64,000 nucleotides of DNA from positions 310,001 through 374,000 of the forward strand of contig CAWKOH010000002.1 of the NCBI GenBank assembly GCA_963851245.1. Reading direction: 5' to 3'. The position numbers and the translations under genes are program-made. Of the stretch, positions 25,156-33,972 are shown one piece after another. The notes below the pieces were generated by a model, which worked only from the letters and a program-made list of their open reading frames with translations, was not told where the DNA came from and did no database searches. The number at the start of each line of letters is the position of its first letter. The first letter of the stretch is position 1. This stretch comes from CAWKOH01 sp963851245. Its GTDB lineage: Bacteria; Actinomycetota; Acidimicrobiia; Acidimicrobiales; Palsa-688.

Positions 25156-25941
25156 CTAGCTTTTGAGCAATATGTCCGTTTCGTAACCCGCTCGGCTGCA
25201 AAGCTCCTCGTAGAGACTTGCAGCTTCAGAGTCGACGACACCACTCTCCGCAACACTCTGCATCGCCGGGTCCACCGAAGCTGAAGCAATTCTCATTCCA
25301 AGCGCCGATTCGAGGCGGGGCAAAGCACCGTTTCTTGCGATTTGCTCGTAGTGCACAAAGAGCCACTCGCCGTTTGCGGCGTGCCTAAGCACACTGCTGT
25401 AACTGGCCCTCCATACCGACACCGCGCCTCCAAACGACACGCCGAGTCCAAACGCCGCCCCAAACTTCTCGATACTGCGGGCGGTTCGGACGGGGTCGCG
25501 AAAAATGCAGATGAAGAGTGGGTTGTCGAGGTACGGAAGCCACGCGGGAAGCGTGTAGCAGAAGCGCGGATCTTTCCGACAGAGAGGCTTGGTGGAAGCG
25601 TCGAGGGCGATTGCCCGTTCGATCTCTGCCGGCACCTCAAGCTCCAACGCGGGCGGGAGGCACGCTAGCCACGCCTCGCCTGGCGCTAGGCGGCGGAGGA
25701 GCGGACCGGGTTCGGCGCCCAGCTTTTCAACGTAGGGCCAGAGGAGCTTGTCGTTGGTCGCTGTCGTGCTCTGGTCTTCGAAGAAGCCCTTGGGGTTCCA
25801 CTCGCTCGCCGGATGGAGTTGCGCTCCCAAGTTGTATCCGCTCCCAGCGAGCAGCCCGGCCAACATGGACGTTCCACTACGGCCCGAACCGACGACGAGA
25901 CAATCTCGACGTGGCTTTGCTTGCCGACGAAGCCTAAACAT
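25156..25941 (-). CDS. Sulfotransferase family protein
   Basis: 261 residues from ATG 25941. The PAPS-binding 5'-phosphosulfate loop is CLVVGSGRSGTSMLAGLL near the N-terminus, and the 3'-phosphate-binding region is ICIFRDPVRTARSI near residue 145; KGFFED and LCRKDPRFCY lie between. The family transfers sulfate from PAPS to hydroxyls or amines. In this locus it may sulfate a surface glycan or glycolipid, but no PAPS-synthesis genes are in the window. The gene is more A/T-rich than those around it. It lies alone on the minus strand, downstream of the gene at 26079. Confidence 0.8.
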   Translation of the reverse strand: MFRLRRQAKPRRDCLVVGSGRSGTSMLAGLLAGSGYNLGAQLHPASEWNPKGFFEDQSTTATNDKLLWPYVEKLGAEPGPLLRRLAPGEAWLACLPPALELEVPAEIERAIALDASTKPLCRKDPRFCYTLPAWLPYLDNPLFICIFRDPVRTARSIEKFGAAFGLGVSFGGAVSVWRASYSSVLRHAANGEWLFVHYEQIARNGALPRLESALGMRIASASVDPAMQSVAESGVVDSEAASLYEELCSRAGYETDILLKS

Positions 25942-26078
25942 TGTTCCTCGAGGTTAGCGGATCGTGAACTAAAGTTAGCGGAAGCAAGCTTTTCGTCCCA
26001 TGAGCGCTGTAGGTCCTGGAACCCTGGAGAAGTACCCGACCGCCGTGATCGGCGGGGGGACTGAGTTCCGCTCCACCA

Positions 26079-27131
26079 TCAGCGGGTAACGACTGTCCGC
26101 CCTACTGTCTTACGGGATTCCATCTCATCGAGCGCTTTCGCCAAGCCGTCGAAAGAGACGACGGCGCCGACGACCGGGCGAATGGAGCCGGCCGCCAGCA
26201 ACTCGAGCAGGTGAGCCTGGACCTGACGCCCCACGTCGGCGCTCGGGGGATTGAAGCGGGGAACTGGCACCGGTACGAAGTTACCGACGTGGGGGAGAGC
26301 CGCTTCCTCGACGTAGGCCAGGATCACGCCAACCAGGTCGAAGTTCCCGAAGCACAAGGCCCGGCCTGAGACCATCGGAACTTCCTCGGCCTCGATCCCG
26401 CTGGCGAAGCCGACGCACAGATGTCGTCCGCCACGGCTCAGGCACCGCAGCGACTCCATCATGGTGTCGCCACCGACTCCGTCGAAGCAGATGTCGACAC
26501 CCGCCCCAAAGGTCGCATCGAGGACACTCGTCACGAAGTCTTCGGACCGGTAGTTGATGACGGTGTCGACTCCTAGCCCCTTGACCAATGGAACCTTCTC
26601 GTTGTCTCCGACTGTCGCGATGACGCGGGCGCCCGCGGCCACAGCAAGCTGCACGGCCGCAGAACCGACACCTCCGGCTGCGGCATGCACCAGCACAGTC
26701 TCACCGCGGGCGAGCCGGCCCCGCTCATGGAGCCCGAGGTGGGCCAGGTGAAAGGGGTAGAAGAACGCAGCCGCCTCGACGTCGCTCAACTGGGCGGGTG
26801 CTTCGAACGCCATAGCCGTGGTTCCAACGACAAGGTCGGCGTGGGCACCGATGGCGCCGCGGCCGCTGACGGTCACCCGCTTGCCTATCCAGGACTCCGC
26901 CCCAGGCCCGGCGCCGACCACCTCGCCCACGCACTCCATGCCCAGCGTGTAGGGGAGGGGTGGGTTAATCGTCAGGTAACGCCCGCGGCAACCGTCGACC
27001 TCGTTGTAGTTGAGCACACTCGCCGTCGTGCGAACCAGTATCTCGCCGGCGGCGGGCACCGGCTCGGGCACGTCGCGCAGTTCGAGCGCTTCGCTGGGCC
27101 GGCCGTATGCCATAACCTGCCAGGCGCGCAC
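26079..27131 (-). CDS. Zinc-independent MDR-type NADPH:quinone oxidoreductase / alcohol dehydrogenase
   Basis: 350 residues from GTG 27131. Medium-chain dehydrogenase/reductase layout: a GroES-like N-terminal domain (LRDVPEPVPAAGEILVR, GMECVGEVVGAGPG) and a Rossmann domain with VLVHAAAGGVGSAAVQLA. The catalytic zinc ligands are lacking, so it belongs to the quinone reductase/acryloyl-CoA-type group, reducing activated double bonds or quinones with NADPH. No link to the glycan genes is visible; it may mark a metabolic insert together with the Rieske and hotdog genes at 28.7-30 kb. Confidence 0.85.
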   Translation of the reverse strand: MRAWQVMAYGRPSEALELRDVPEPVPAAGEILVRTTASVLNYNEVDGCRGRYLTINPPLPYTLGMECVGEVVGAGPGAESWIGKRVTVSGRGAIGAHADLVVGTTAMAFEAPAQLSDVEAAAFFYPFHLAHLGLHERGRLARGETVLVHAAAGGVGSAAVQLAVAAGARVIATVGDNEKVPLVKGLGVDTVINYRSEDFVTSVLDATFGAGVDICFDGVGGDTMMESLRCLSRGGRHLCVGFASGIEAEEVPMVSGRALCFGNFDLVGVILAYVEEAALPHVGNFVPVPVPRFNPPSADVGRQVQAHLLELLAAGSIRPVVGAVVSFDGLAKALDEMESRKTVGRTVVTR

Positions 27132-27547
27132 CTTCAGTGGACCGCCGTCGAGCGGGGACGTCGGTTAGTGCTGATAGGCTCAGGGATCATCCGTATCCTA
27201 GTGTGGGTACACGGTCAGGTTCCTCAGGCCCGGATCGAGAACCCCCGATGAAGGACCGCACCCTCGTCGATTGGAAATTCTATCGGTGCTGTTGTCGTGA
27301 CGGAACAGTCACGTTTGAGATGATCCGGGGCTTAACAGTGGCCCGCTAAATACTGCATTGCAGGACCTGCATTTGGAGCCTACGGCCTGATTCTCGAACT
27401 CACCTCTCGCCCGAACCTTCGATCTGGAGGTTTCACCGTAGCACTCCGTTGCCGGAACAGATGGTGGACTGCCGTGAACCTGAGAGGAGAATTAGACATG
27501 CGCACCCTGGCCGGGCCCGATCCTCGCCGACAAGCATCGGAAGGTTC
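27132..27547. other. 416-base gap without a supported gene
   Basis: Between the MDR gene and the convergent-side methyltransferase stop. Short open stretches occur on both strands (for example 27247-27348), but none has a ribosome-binding site or recognisable product. No strong hairpin or repeat was found. Confidence 0.5.
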
Positions 27548-28570
27548 CTAACGCTGCCGGGGACTTCTTGGCCACCACCGCAAGGATCGGATGCGTCCGT
27601 AGAGTTGTCGCAACTTTGTCGTGTACCGAAAGGTTCGTGTTTGGAGCAAGGCTTCGAGGGTCTGGTTACTGCGGTCCAGCTCGGCACGAGTTGATTCAAG
27701 GGACGTTCTTGTCGCATCTAGGTCAGCGACCATCTCTGCATGCTTGGCGGCGAAGTGTCGATCAGTCGCCGCCGTTTCGCAAGCGTATAGCCACCGATTG
27801 AAAGACTCTTGGAATACAACTGCCGCATCCGACGACGACACATTAGACGCCGACTTTTGAAGAAGCATACCAAACTCAATTGAATCTGGCCCCTGCTGCT
27901 CCGTGGTTACACCGTCGACGAACTGCCACAGATTGTTCAATCGCTCGATCAGGAATACGATCACCTGCACAAACTCATCAAGCGTCCAGCAATGGACGTG
28001 GATGGAGCGCCGCCGTTGCAGTTCAAAGACGGCCTGCCGTTCTGATGAGTCCGATTTAATGACGGCCAGAATCTCTGGATCGGAGGAAGCATGGGAGATG
28101 AAATCCAGGAGATGTTCGTCATCGACCTCGAGCATCCCCACCTCGAAATCGTGAGCGATGTGCTCGAGAGAGGTTGGATCGCGTCCGTGATCAAAGGTCT
28201 TGCGCCGATCAGGGAGCAGAATGAGTACGACGCCTCCCGGTTTTAGGACGCGGTATATGTCGACCAGTATTCGGAGGGGATTAGCCAGGTGCTCAAGAAT
28301 ATGGCTGGCAACCACAAAATCTAAGCTCTCTGAGTCGACCGCCTCGAGAGCATCTCTATTTAGGTCAACCACGATGTCAGGCTTCGGAAAAGACGCGTCC
28401 TCGAGTTCGGGAAATAGTTCGGCATTCGCCTCCGGCTCCCAACGATCAAGATATTGGACTTCAATACCCGGTCCGGTCGCTACCAGAGCGGAGTGTCCCG
28501 GCCCGATCTCAATCCCCGAACCGAGGAGATGCCGTGTCAAAAGGGCACGATGATCCAACTTCTCAATCAT
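27548..28570 (-). CDS. SAM methyltransferase with coiled-coil tail
   Basis: 340 residues from ATG 28570. N-terminal methyltransferase: GIEIGPGHSAL replaces the usual glycine loop, then ASHILEHLANPLRI and LKPGGVVLILLPDRR. A long middle segment includes HVHCWTLDEFVQV. Residues ~270-330 are a Glu/Ala/Arg-rich coiled coil, ending TRTFRYTTKLRQLYGRIR, a variant of the SWRxTxPLR tail on the methyltransferases at 3398 and 18355. This architecture is frequent in O-antigen and capsule loci. The gene is clearly less GC-rich than its neighbours, suggesting acquisition separately from the genes after 28.7 kb. Confidence 0.8.
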   Translation of the reverse strand: MIEKLDHRALLTRHLLGSGIEIGPGHSALVATGPGIEVQYLDRWEPEANAELFPELEDASFPKPDIVVDLNRDALEAVDSESLDFVVASHILEHLANPLRILVDIYRVLKPGGVVLILLPDRRKTFDHGRDPTSLEHIAHDFEVGMLEVDDEHLLDFISHASSDPEILAVIKSDSSERQAVFELQRRRSIHVHCWTLDEFVQVIVFLIERLNNLWQFVDGVTTEQQGPDSIEFGMLLQKSASNVSSSDAAVVFQESFNRWLYACETAATDRHFAAKHAEMVADLDATRTSLESTRAELDRSNQTLEALLQTRTFRYTTKLRQLYGRIRSLRWWPRSPRQR

Positions 28571-28688
28571 TTTTCGACGAGACCCGCCAATGGAAGACGT
28601 GATGTCACTACACAGTACAGATTGATCCGGCGACGTTGCAGGGCCGAGCTGGGCCGGCCGTACCAGGCGATCGGCCAGGCGCGCGTGG

Positions 28689-29069
28689 TCACGGTTGCCT
28701 GACCGCTACCTGGACCGCCTCGTCAAGGACCCTGGTCCGGTAGACGCGCAGTGTTCCGCTCCAACCGTCCTGGGAGGGGAGCACGCACTGTCCAGTCGCC
28801 ACATCGAACACGGACCCATGTTCAGGGCACCGGAGAAGTGTTTTCCTGAGCAGTGGCACCCCTCCTAGGGGTGTCGCCTGGTGCGGGCAGGTGCTCTCGA
28901 AGGCGCACCATGTCCCGTCCGCATTGGCGACGGTCACGGGGACGCCGTCGACGTCGACGGTGGCCGTCTCACCGGGGGCCAGGTAGTCGATCGGAACGGC
29001 GTCGATGAAGCCGTCGTTCTCGCTCACTCTGCTTTTTTCCGACGTGTAGACCGACGGACCAGCACCCAT
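28689..29069 (-). CDS. Rieske [2Fe-2S] ferredoxin-like protein
   Basis: 126 residues from ATG 29069; GTG 29024 (VSENDGF) is a plausible shorter start. The two Rieske ligand pairs are present: CPHQATPLG (Cys and His) and LRCPEHGSVFDVATGQC (Cys and His). No signal peptide, membrane helix or oxygenase domain is attached, so it is a small soluble electron-transfer component of the dioxygenase-ferredoxin class. Its redox partner is not adjacent. It is divergent from the hotdog-fold gene at 29194. Confidence 0.85.
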   Translation of the reverse strand: MGAGPSVYTSEKSRVSENDGFIDAVPIDYLAPGETATVDVDGVPVTVANADGTWCAFESTCPHQATPLGGVPLLRKTLLRCPEHGSVFDVATGQCVLPSQDGWSGTLRVYRTRVLDEAVQVAVRQP

Positions 29070-29193
29070 TGTCGAACCAGCTTAGGTAGGCAGCACTCTG
29101 GCGGGCGAGGCGGCCGGCGCCAGGCCCCCGGCGGTGATGTCCCGGGATTGGCTAGTCTTCGACGACCAGCCGCTCCTCGCCAGGGAGGTATCC

Positions 29194-30049
29194 ATGCTTA
29201 AGGACATCCGGGAACTGAAGAACGACCCCGACGCCTACGCGGCTGAGCTGGAGAAGCGGTGGACGGGTCTGATGAGCTACCGCTACATCGGCCGCAATCA
29301 CGGCTCCATGAACACCGGCCCCGAGGACAGCACGGTCAAGCTGCGGCGCGACATGAGGAACGCGGCGGGCGGGTTGCTGGTCGCACCCATCTCCATCTGC
29401 TCGCCAGAGGGCAACGTGGGCTCGGACCTGGTGGCGGTGCCGAACCCGGTCATTCACAGCTGCCAGATCGTCGACCCCGGCTACGGGGTGAAGCGCATCG
29501 AAGTGGTGGAGTCCGAGACCCTCAAGATCGGCGGCCGCATGGGCTACAGCCGCTCGAAGATCGTCGACGCCGACGATCACGGTCGGGTCATCGCCTTCAC
29601 GGAGGGCCAGGGCGTCAAGATAGGCACCCCTCCCGGGGGGCTCGGAGAAGATGCCGGAGAACAAGCTCGAAATCGTCGACTCGCCCGATCTCCCGCCGCT
29701 CTGGAAGGTATTCGGTGCTTCGCGGCGCGACGACGGCCACTGGGCCCTCCCGGAGCTGTCGCTGGAGCTCGCTTCGCCCGACGCCGCCCTGCACATCGGG
29801 CCCCAGCACATAGTCCTCGAGACCGCTGCCATCGAACTGGGTAGCGAGCTTGTCGGCACGGACCGGCTGCAGATGCAGAGCTGGCACGTGATGTTCCTGG
29901 CTCGGGGCAAGGTCGGCCCCTTCCGCGTAGACGGGGAGGCGGTGCGAGGCGTTGATGGCTCAGTGGGCGTCCGGATGCTCATGCACGACGAGGGCGATGA
30001 GGATCGGGCCGTCACCTCGGCGTCGGCGGTGCTGAAGATCGTCGAGTAG
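29194..30049 (+). CDS. Double hotdog-fold thioesterase-like protein (frameshifted)
   Basis: ATG 29194 is fixed by AGGGAGG just upstream. The frame runs to the G6 run at 29635-29640; removing one G joins it to the frame that continues from KMPENKLEIVDSP to the TAG at 30047, giving about 285 residues. Both halves resemble PaaI/acyl-CoA thioesterase hotdog domains: the first centred on RRDMRNAAGGLLVAPIS and GRMGYSRSKIVDADD, the second on LQMQSWHVMFLARGKVG. Such proteins hydrolyse acyl-CoA or act in steroid/lipid catabolism; the substrate is unknown. The break in a homopolymer with both halves intact suggests sequencing error. Confidence 0.6.
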
Positions 30050-30264
30050 CCGGCTGAGCCATTTTGAGTTAGCCGCGCACGGCCGGGCGGCTCGCCGACG
30101 CTCTTCCGTCTCCTGCCTGGACAGCCATGTAGTTATAAGAAAACGTTCAGCATCCCTCCTCTTGCTGCCGAGCAATTCGGTGGAAGCCCACAGGCGGGCC
30201 GAGGGAGACAAGGAGGTCTTTGCAGCTGGCTCTCCCAACGATTTAGCGCAGGAGGAGAGGGCGG

Positions 30265-31401
30265 TTGCAACCGACATTCGCAGGCACGCCGGTCTCGGAG
30301 CGGCGCAGACCGATTCACGAGCAGGAACACGTCGCCGAAGGACTGCTGGGGCGCAGCCGGCGCCCGACCTACGGCGAAGCGGCCCGCGATCTGTTCGCCG
30401 GCGCCAGCGTCCTGGTCACCGGGGCCGGGGGATCGGTCGGCGGCCAACTCGTCGCCGAGGTCGCAGCTCTCTCCCCCTCGGTCATCTCGATGCTCGACCA
30501 CGACGAGTCCTCGCTCCACGCCGTCCAGCTGAAGCTCTACGGAGAGGGACAGCTTTCGCACGAACGCACCGTCCTCGCCGACATCCGGGACCCCTACCGT
30601 ATGCAGCGGCTGCTGGAATCCCTGAAACCCGACGTTGTCTTCCACGCGGCTGCCCACAAGCACCTGGCCATGCTCGAGCGTTACCCATCCGAAGCGGTCA
30701 AGACCAACGTGTTAGGGACGGTCGCGACGATCGCGGCAGCCGAACGGGCCGGCGTGGGGCGGTTCATCCTCGTGTCAACTGACAAGGCCGCCAACCCCAG
30801 CTCGGTGTTGGGCGCCACCAAACGCTTGGCCGAAATCGTCACCCGCCGATTCGGCGGGTCGGGGATGGCCCGAGCGTCGGTGCGGTTCGGCAATGTATTG
30901 GGGAGCCGAGGTTCGTTCCTGCACACCCTCGAGCACCAGCTGCGACACGGCCTTCCGGTCACGGTCACCGACCCGGAAGCGGAACGGTATTTCATGACCA
31001 TTCCCGAGGCCGCCGGCCTGGTGATCGAATCAGCTGTCCTGGCGGAACAGGGCGAAACCTACATGCTCGACATGGGGGAGCCGGTGCGCATCGTGGACCT
31101 CGTCATCCGATATGCCGGCCTTCGCCAGCTGCCAGAACCGCGCATCCGCTTTACGGGATTGCTGCCTGGGGAAAAACGGTCTGAGCAGCTTCTCGATGAC
31201 TCCGAGCTCATCGAGAGGACCGCCCACGAGCAGATATACCGTCTACGTACCAACGGCGACGGCACTGACCTCGATCTGGGAGCGCTGGCCGAGGTGGTGT
31301 CTACCGGAGATGAGTCTGAGGTGGCGGCCGAGCTCACCCGGGTGGGGTTTCACCTGGAATCGTGGGGGCACAAGAGGGGTGAGGAGCTGGTCCCGGCGTG
31401 A
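30265..31401 (+). CDS. FlaA1/CapD-like nucleotide-sugar 4,6-dehydratase, soluble form
   Basis: 378 residues. The TTG 30265 start is supported by AGGAGGAGAGG at about 30250-30260. Extended-SDR features: SVLVTGAGGSVGGQLV, HAAAHKHLAMLE, STDKAANPSSVLGATKRLAE and VRFGNVLGSRGS. The STDK triad is kept, and the usual Tyr position carries Leu (VLGATK), as in the long FlaA1/PglF-type dehydratases rather than PseB. The four N-terminal membrane helices of PglF/WbpM are absent. Likely reaction: UDP-GlcNAc to a 4-keto-6-deoxy sugar, first step to bacillosamine-, QuiNAc- or FucNAc-type sugars. It overlaps the next gene by GTGA. Confidence 0.85.
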   Translation: MQPTFAGTPVSERRRPIHEQEHVAEGLLGRSRRPTYGEAARDLFAGASVLVTGAGGSVGGQLVAEVAALSPSVISMLDHDESSLHAVQLKLYGEGQLSHERTVLADIRDPYRMQRLLESLKPDVVFHAAAHKHLAMLERYPSEAVKTNVLGTVATIAAAERAGVGRFILVSTDKAANPSSVLGATKRLAEIVTRRFGGSGMARASVRFGNVLGSRGSFLHTLEHQLRHGLPVTVTDPEAERYFMTIPEAAGLVIESAVLAEQGETYMLDMGEPVRIVDLVIRYAGLRQLPEPRIRFTGLLPGEKRSEQLLDDSELIERTAHEQIYRLRTNGDGTDLDLGALAEVVSTGDESEVAAELTRVGFHLESWGHKRGEELVPA

Positions 31402-32584
31402 TCGACCTGATCGTCAGGATGAGCTGGACTCTATTGATCGCCCCGCTCATGCCCGCCCTGGTCGATCTGATCCCAAGCCTTCGAGCCCGAGCCCGCCGCC
31501 GCCCGCTTCGCCGGCCCTATTCACCTGCGCCGGTAAACGACTTCACCGTCCTGGTCCCGATCTACGGCGACATCAAATATCTGGAGAACGTCGAATACCT
31601 GAGCCGCTACGGAAACCGGGTCATGCTCTGCACCACCACAGACCAGAGCGACACTTTCTTCGCGACCTCCACGAGATCGCGGCAGCTCACGGCTTCCGTG
31701 TCGAAAGATTCCCCGTGGCCGCTCGGCGCGCCAGCAACCGGCGCCAGGTTTCCGGCACCATCAGGGACCGGCTCGTACAGCAAGCGACCGAGCTGGTCGA
31801 AAGCGCCTACGTCGTGTGTATCGACGCTGACACGGTGACGGACGGCCCGCTGGAGGATCTCGTCGGGACGGTCCGTGCGAGCGGGTTGGATCTGGCCGGT
31901 GTGCGGCTGGTGCCCTCGAACCTGAACAGGTTGTTGGGCCGGCTGCAGGCCCACGAGTACCGCATGGCCATGCGGATGCGTCGGGTGATTCCGTATATCA
32001 CTCCTGGCGCCCTGCAGATATCTACCAGGCAGGCGCACCGGGCGATCATGCGACGCCACTCCTTGTTCTTCCAGGGGAATGACGCCGAGATGGGTCTCCT
32101 CGGTCGAGCACTCGGCTACAGGGTTGGGTATCTGCCCGTGGAGGTGCCGACGATGGTGCCCGACAGTCTGTCCGGTTGGTGGCGGCAGCGCTTCGCCTGG
32201 GCCGGCGGCGAGTTCCGGATATTCGTGGTGAATCTCCCGCTGTTCAGGCGTCATCCGCTGTTCATGACCTACGGCTTCGTGTTCGTCTTCCTGTTCGTGC
32301 CCTTCCGGTTGGTGGAGGTGACTCCTCCCGGGCTGGTTATCGGTTGCATGCTGCTGCTCTACACCGCCATGGTCTTGGCGATGAACTGGCAGAACCGGGA
32401 CCGGGCCCTGCTTGTGTACCCGCTGTACGGCCTGTTCATCAGCCTGGTGCTTGCTCCGCTCGGCGCGTTGAGTTACGCCATCCAGGCGCACCAGAGCCGT
32501 AACCCGGGATTCGTCCGGCCCCGGCGTCCGCTGCATTTCAGACGGCACTGTCGGAGTTGGAACGCCGTTGCTCCAATCAGTTGA
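31398..32584 (+). CDS. Membrane-bound family 2 glycosyltransferase (frameshifted)
   Basis: GTG 31398 overlaps the dehydratase stop. The first frame gives an N-terminal membrane helix, then the GT2 start FTVLVPIYGDIKYLENVEYL up to about 31655. A single missing base near 31655-31660 moves the rest to the frame ending TGA 32584. The rest holds YVVCIDADTVTDG (DxD), PGALQISTRQ, QGNDAEMGLLGRALGY, the processive-type WWRQRFAWAGGEF box, and three to four C-terminal membrane helices. Total would be ~395 residues, like hyaluronan/cellulose synthase-type or chain-extending GT2 enzymes. A sequencing deletion in TTCTTC is likelier than gene death. Confidence 0.7.
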
Positions 32585-32586
32585 GT

Positions 32587-32614
32587 CGGCCGCCGGCCGT
32601 GGCGCGCTAGCGCG
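32587..32614. terminator. Possible bidirectional terminator between convergent genes
   Basis: The 36-base gap between the GT2 stop (32584) and the redoxin stop (32621) holds CGGCC-GCC-GGCCG (32587-32599) and a perfect 12-base palindrome CGCGCTAGCGCG (32603-32614). No T-run is present. Position between convergent genes favours transcript ending. Confidence 0.35.
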
Positions 32615-32620
32615 TCATCC

Positions 32621-33696
32621 TCAGCCGCTCTTAGAGCCGGGAATGTTGAGTCGGGTCGCCAGTTCGGGTTGGAACCGGACCAGGTCCTTGTTGAAGTCGG
32701 ACTCAAAGGGCCAGTCCTCGCCCTCCAAAGGTGCCTGCCGGAAGCGAGTCCTGCCGTCGGGGTCTTCGCCGCCCGAGCGAGAGACGGCCAGGGCGGAGTA
32801 GGCCTGGCGTTTGTAGGTGATGTTGTCCGGTTGCAGCCTGTGGGCCGCGTTGAAGTGGTCAATTGCCTTGTCCGAGAACCCCTCCTGGCGCCATAAGTGC
32901 TGGGCCAGCTCGAAGTGGGCGGCGGCCTCCGAGATGGCGGGCGACCGAGACGCAGAACGAGCGATGACCTCGACGGGGGACAGGGCGTATCGACTGTCCG
33001 AACCCTTCTCCACCCAGTCCCTGACCATCTCGACGTAGTGCTGCCGCTGCTCCATCCCACCGACCAGGCGGACCGTTCCCATGGCGGCCTCACCAATGGG
33101 CAGCGGGCTGGCCGGATGGGGAGGGCGGACGATCGTGCTGTTCTCGTCGATCCACAAGACCTGAGGGATGTTGGTCACGCCGAAGCGCGCATCCATGTAA
33201 TGCGTCTGGTCGATCAGGGATGGGTGGGTCGTTGCCGCCTCCTCCACGAAGGGACGGGCCACCTCGGGTCCGGCCATTTCGAGGCATACGTCTACGACCT
33301 CGAATCCTCGGGGATGCAACTCTTCCCTCAGCGCCTGCCACCCGGGCAGGTCCCAGCGGCAGCCTCAGTAGGGAGCCCAGGCGATGACCAGGATCTTCTG
33401 GCCGCGCAGCGACGTGATCCGAACCTGTTCCCGTCCAGGTCCGGTAAGGAGAAGTCTGAAGCGTCGGCGGTGGCCAGGGCTCGCCCGCTCAACACCTCCG
33501 GGCCCACCGCCCACAACGAGAGGCCGGGCTCGGCCACGACCGCCATACCCAGCCTGCCGGCCATCGCCTCCAGGTCAAAGGGTCCGTCCCCGAGGGGTAC
33601 GCAGACATCTCCCTTGCAAGCGCCTTCGTCCTTGATTTCCCACCCGGTGGCGCGCTCGAAGTCCTTCGGGTCGATGTCCAATCGGTCGAGGATCAC
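32621..33696 (-). CDS. Thioredoxin-fold redoxin with in-frame TGA at active site (candidate selenoprotein)
   Basis: GTG 33696 opens a ~90-residue N-terminal domain, then FSLPDLDGNRF, the usual lead into a ResA/TlpA redoxin. One base appears missing near 33421; restoring it gives SLRGQKILVIAWAPY, then TGA (33365-33367), then GCRWDLPGWQALREEL and a complete thioredoxin-like C-terminal half with GVTNIPQVLWIDENS (cis-Pro), followed by a ~120-residue helical, TPR-like tail. The TGA sits exactly where the redox Cys is expected (WAPY-x-GCR), so it may encode selenocysteine. A two-part hairpin (33335-33362) starts three bases after it. The downstream part alone also reads as a TTG-started ORF, 33319-32621. 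A nonsense change or base error is the rival explanation. Confidence 0.6.
33335..33362 (-). promoter_or_regulatory. SECIS-like hairpin downstream of the in-frame TGA
   Basis: On the coding strand, CTGCC (33362-33358) pairs with GGCAG (33339-33335), and inside it CTGGG (33356-33352) pairs with CCCGG (33346-33342, one G-T pair). This leaves a small ACCTG loop and an unpaired G/GT internal loop. The apex lies about 14-18 bases after the TGA, near the spacing used by bacterial SECIS elements. Sequence similarity to a known SECIS was not tested. Confidence 0.35.
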
Positions 33697-33972
33697 TCAA
33701 CGGATCGTAGGCGCGCTGGCGACAGTGCGGCGCCGGAAGGTCCAGGGTCTCGTCGGGCGCTGGCCTTGACCTGGGTTGCCTGAGCCGTCGGACGGCTGAC
33801 AAATCTCACGGTCAGGGTCGCAAAACCTGCCGCCAGAGAGCATGAACGCTCCTGGTCCGGGTATAGGTACGCAACAGGTCTGGTTCTGGACCGCCATAAG
33901 CGGGATACAGACGATCGACAGAAGCGGACCAACCACTTCTGACCGCGGAACACGTGAAGAAAGGAGACGAGA

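Noticed and set aside
26000..26089. 29-codon ORF starting MSAVGPGTLEKYPTAVIGGG
   Set aside because: It resembles the start of a flavoprotein but stops at once and overlaps the end of the MDR gene; at most a remnant, with no further support.
27247..27348. 33-codon ORF in the 27.1-27.5 kb gap
   Set aside because: No ribosome-binding site, no motif, odd Cys cluster; not distinguishable from chance.
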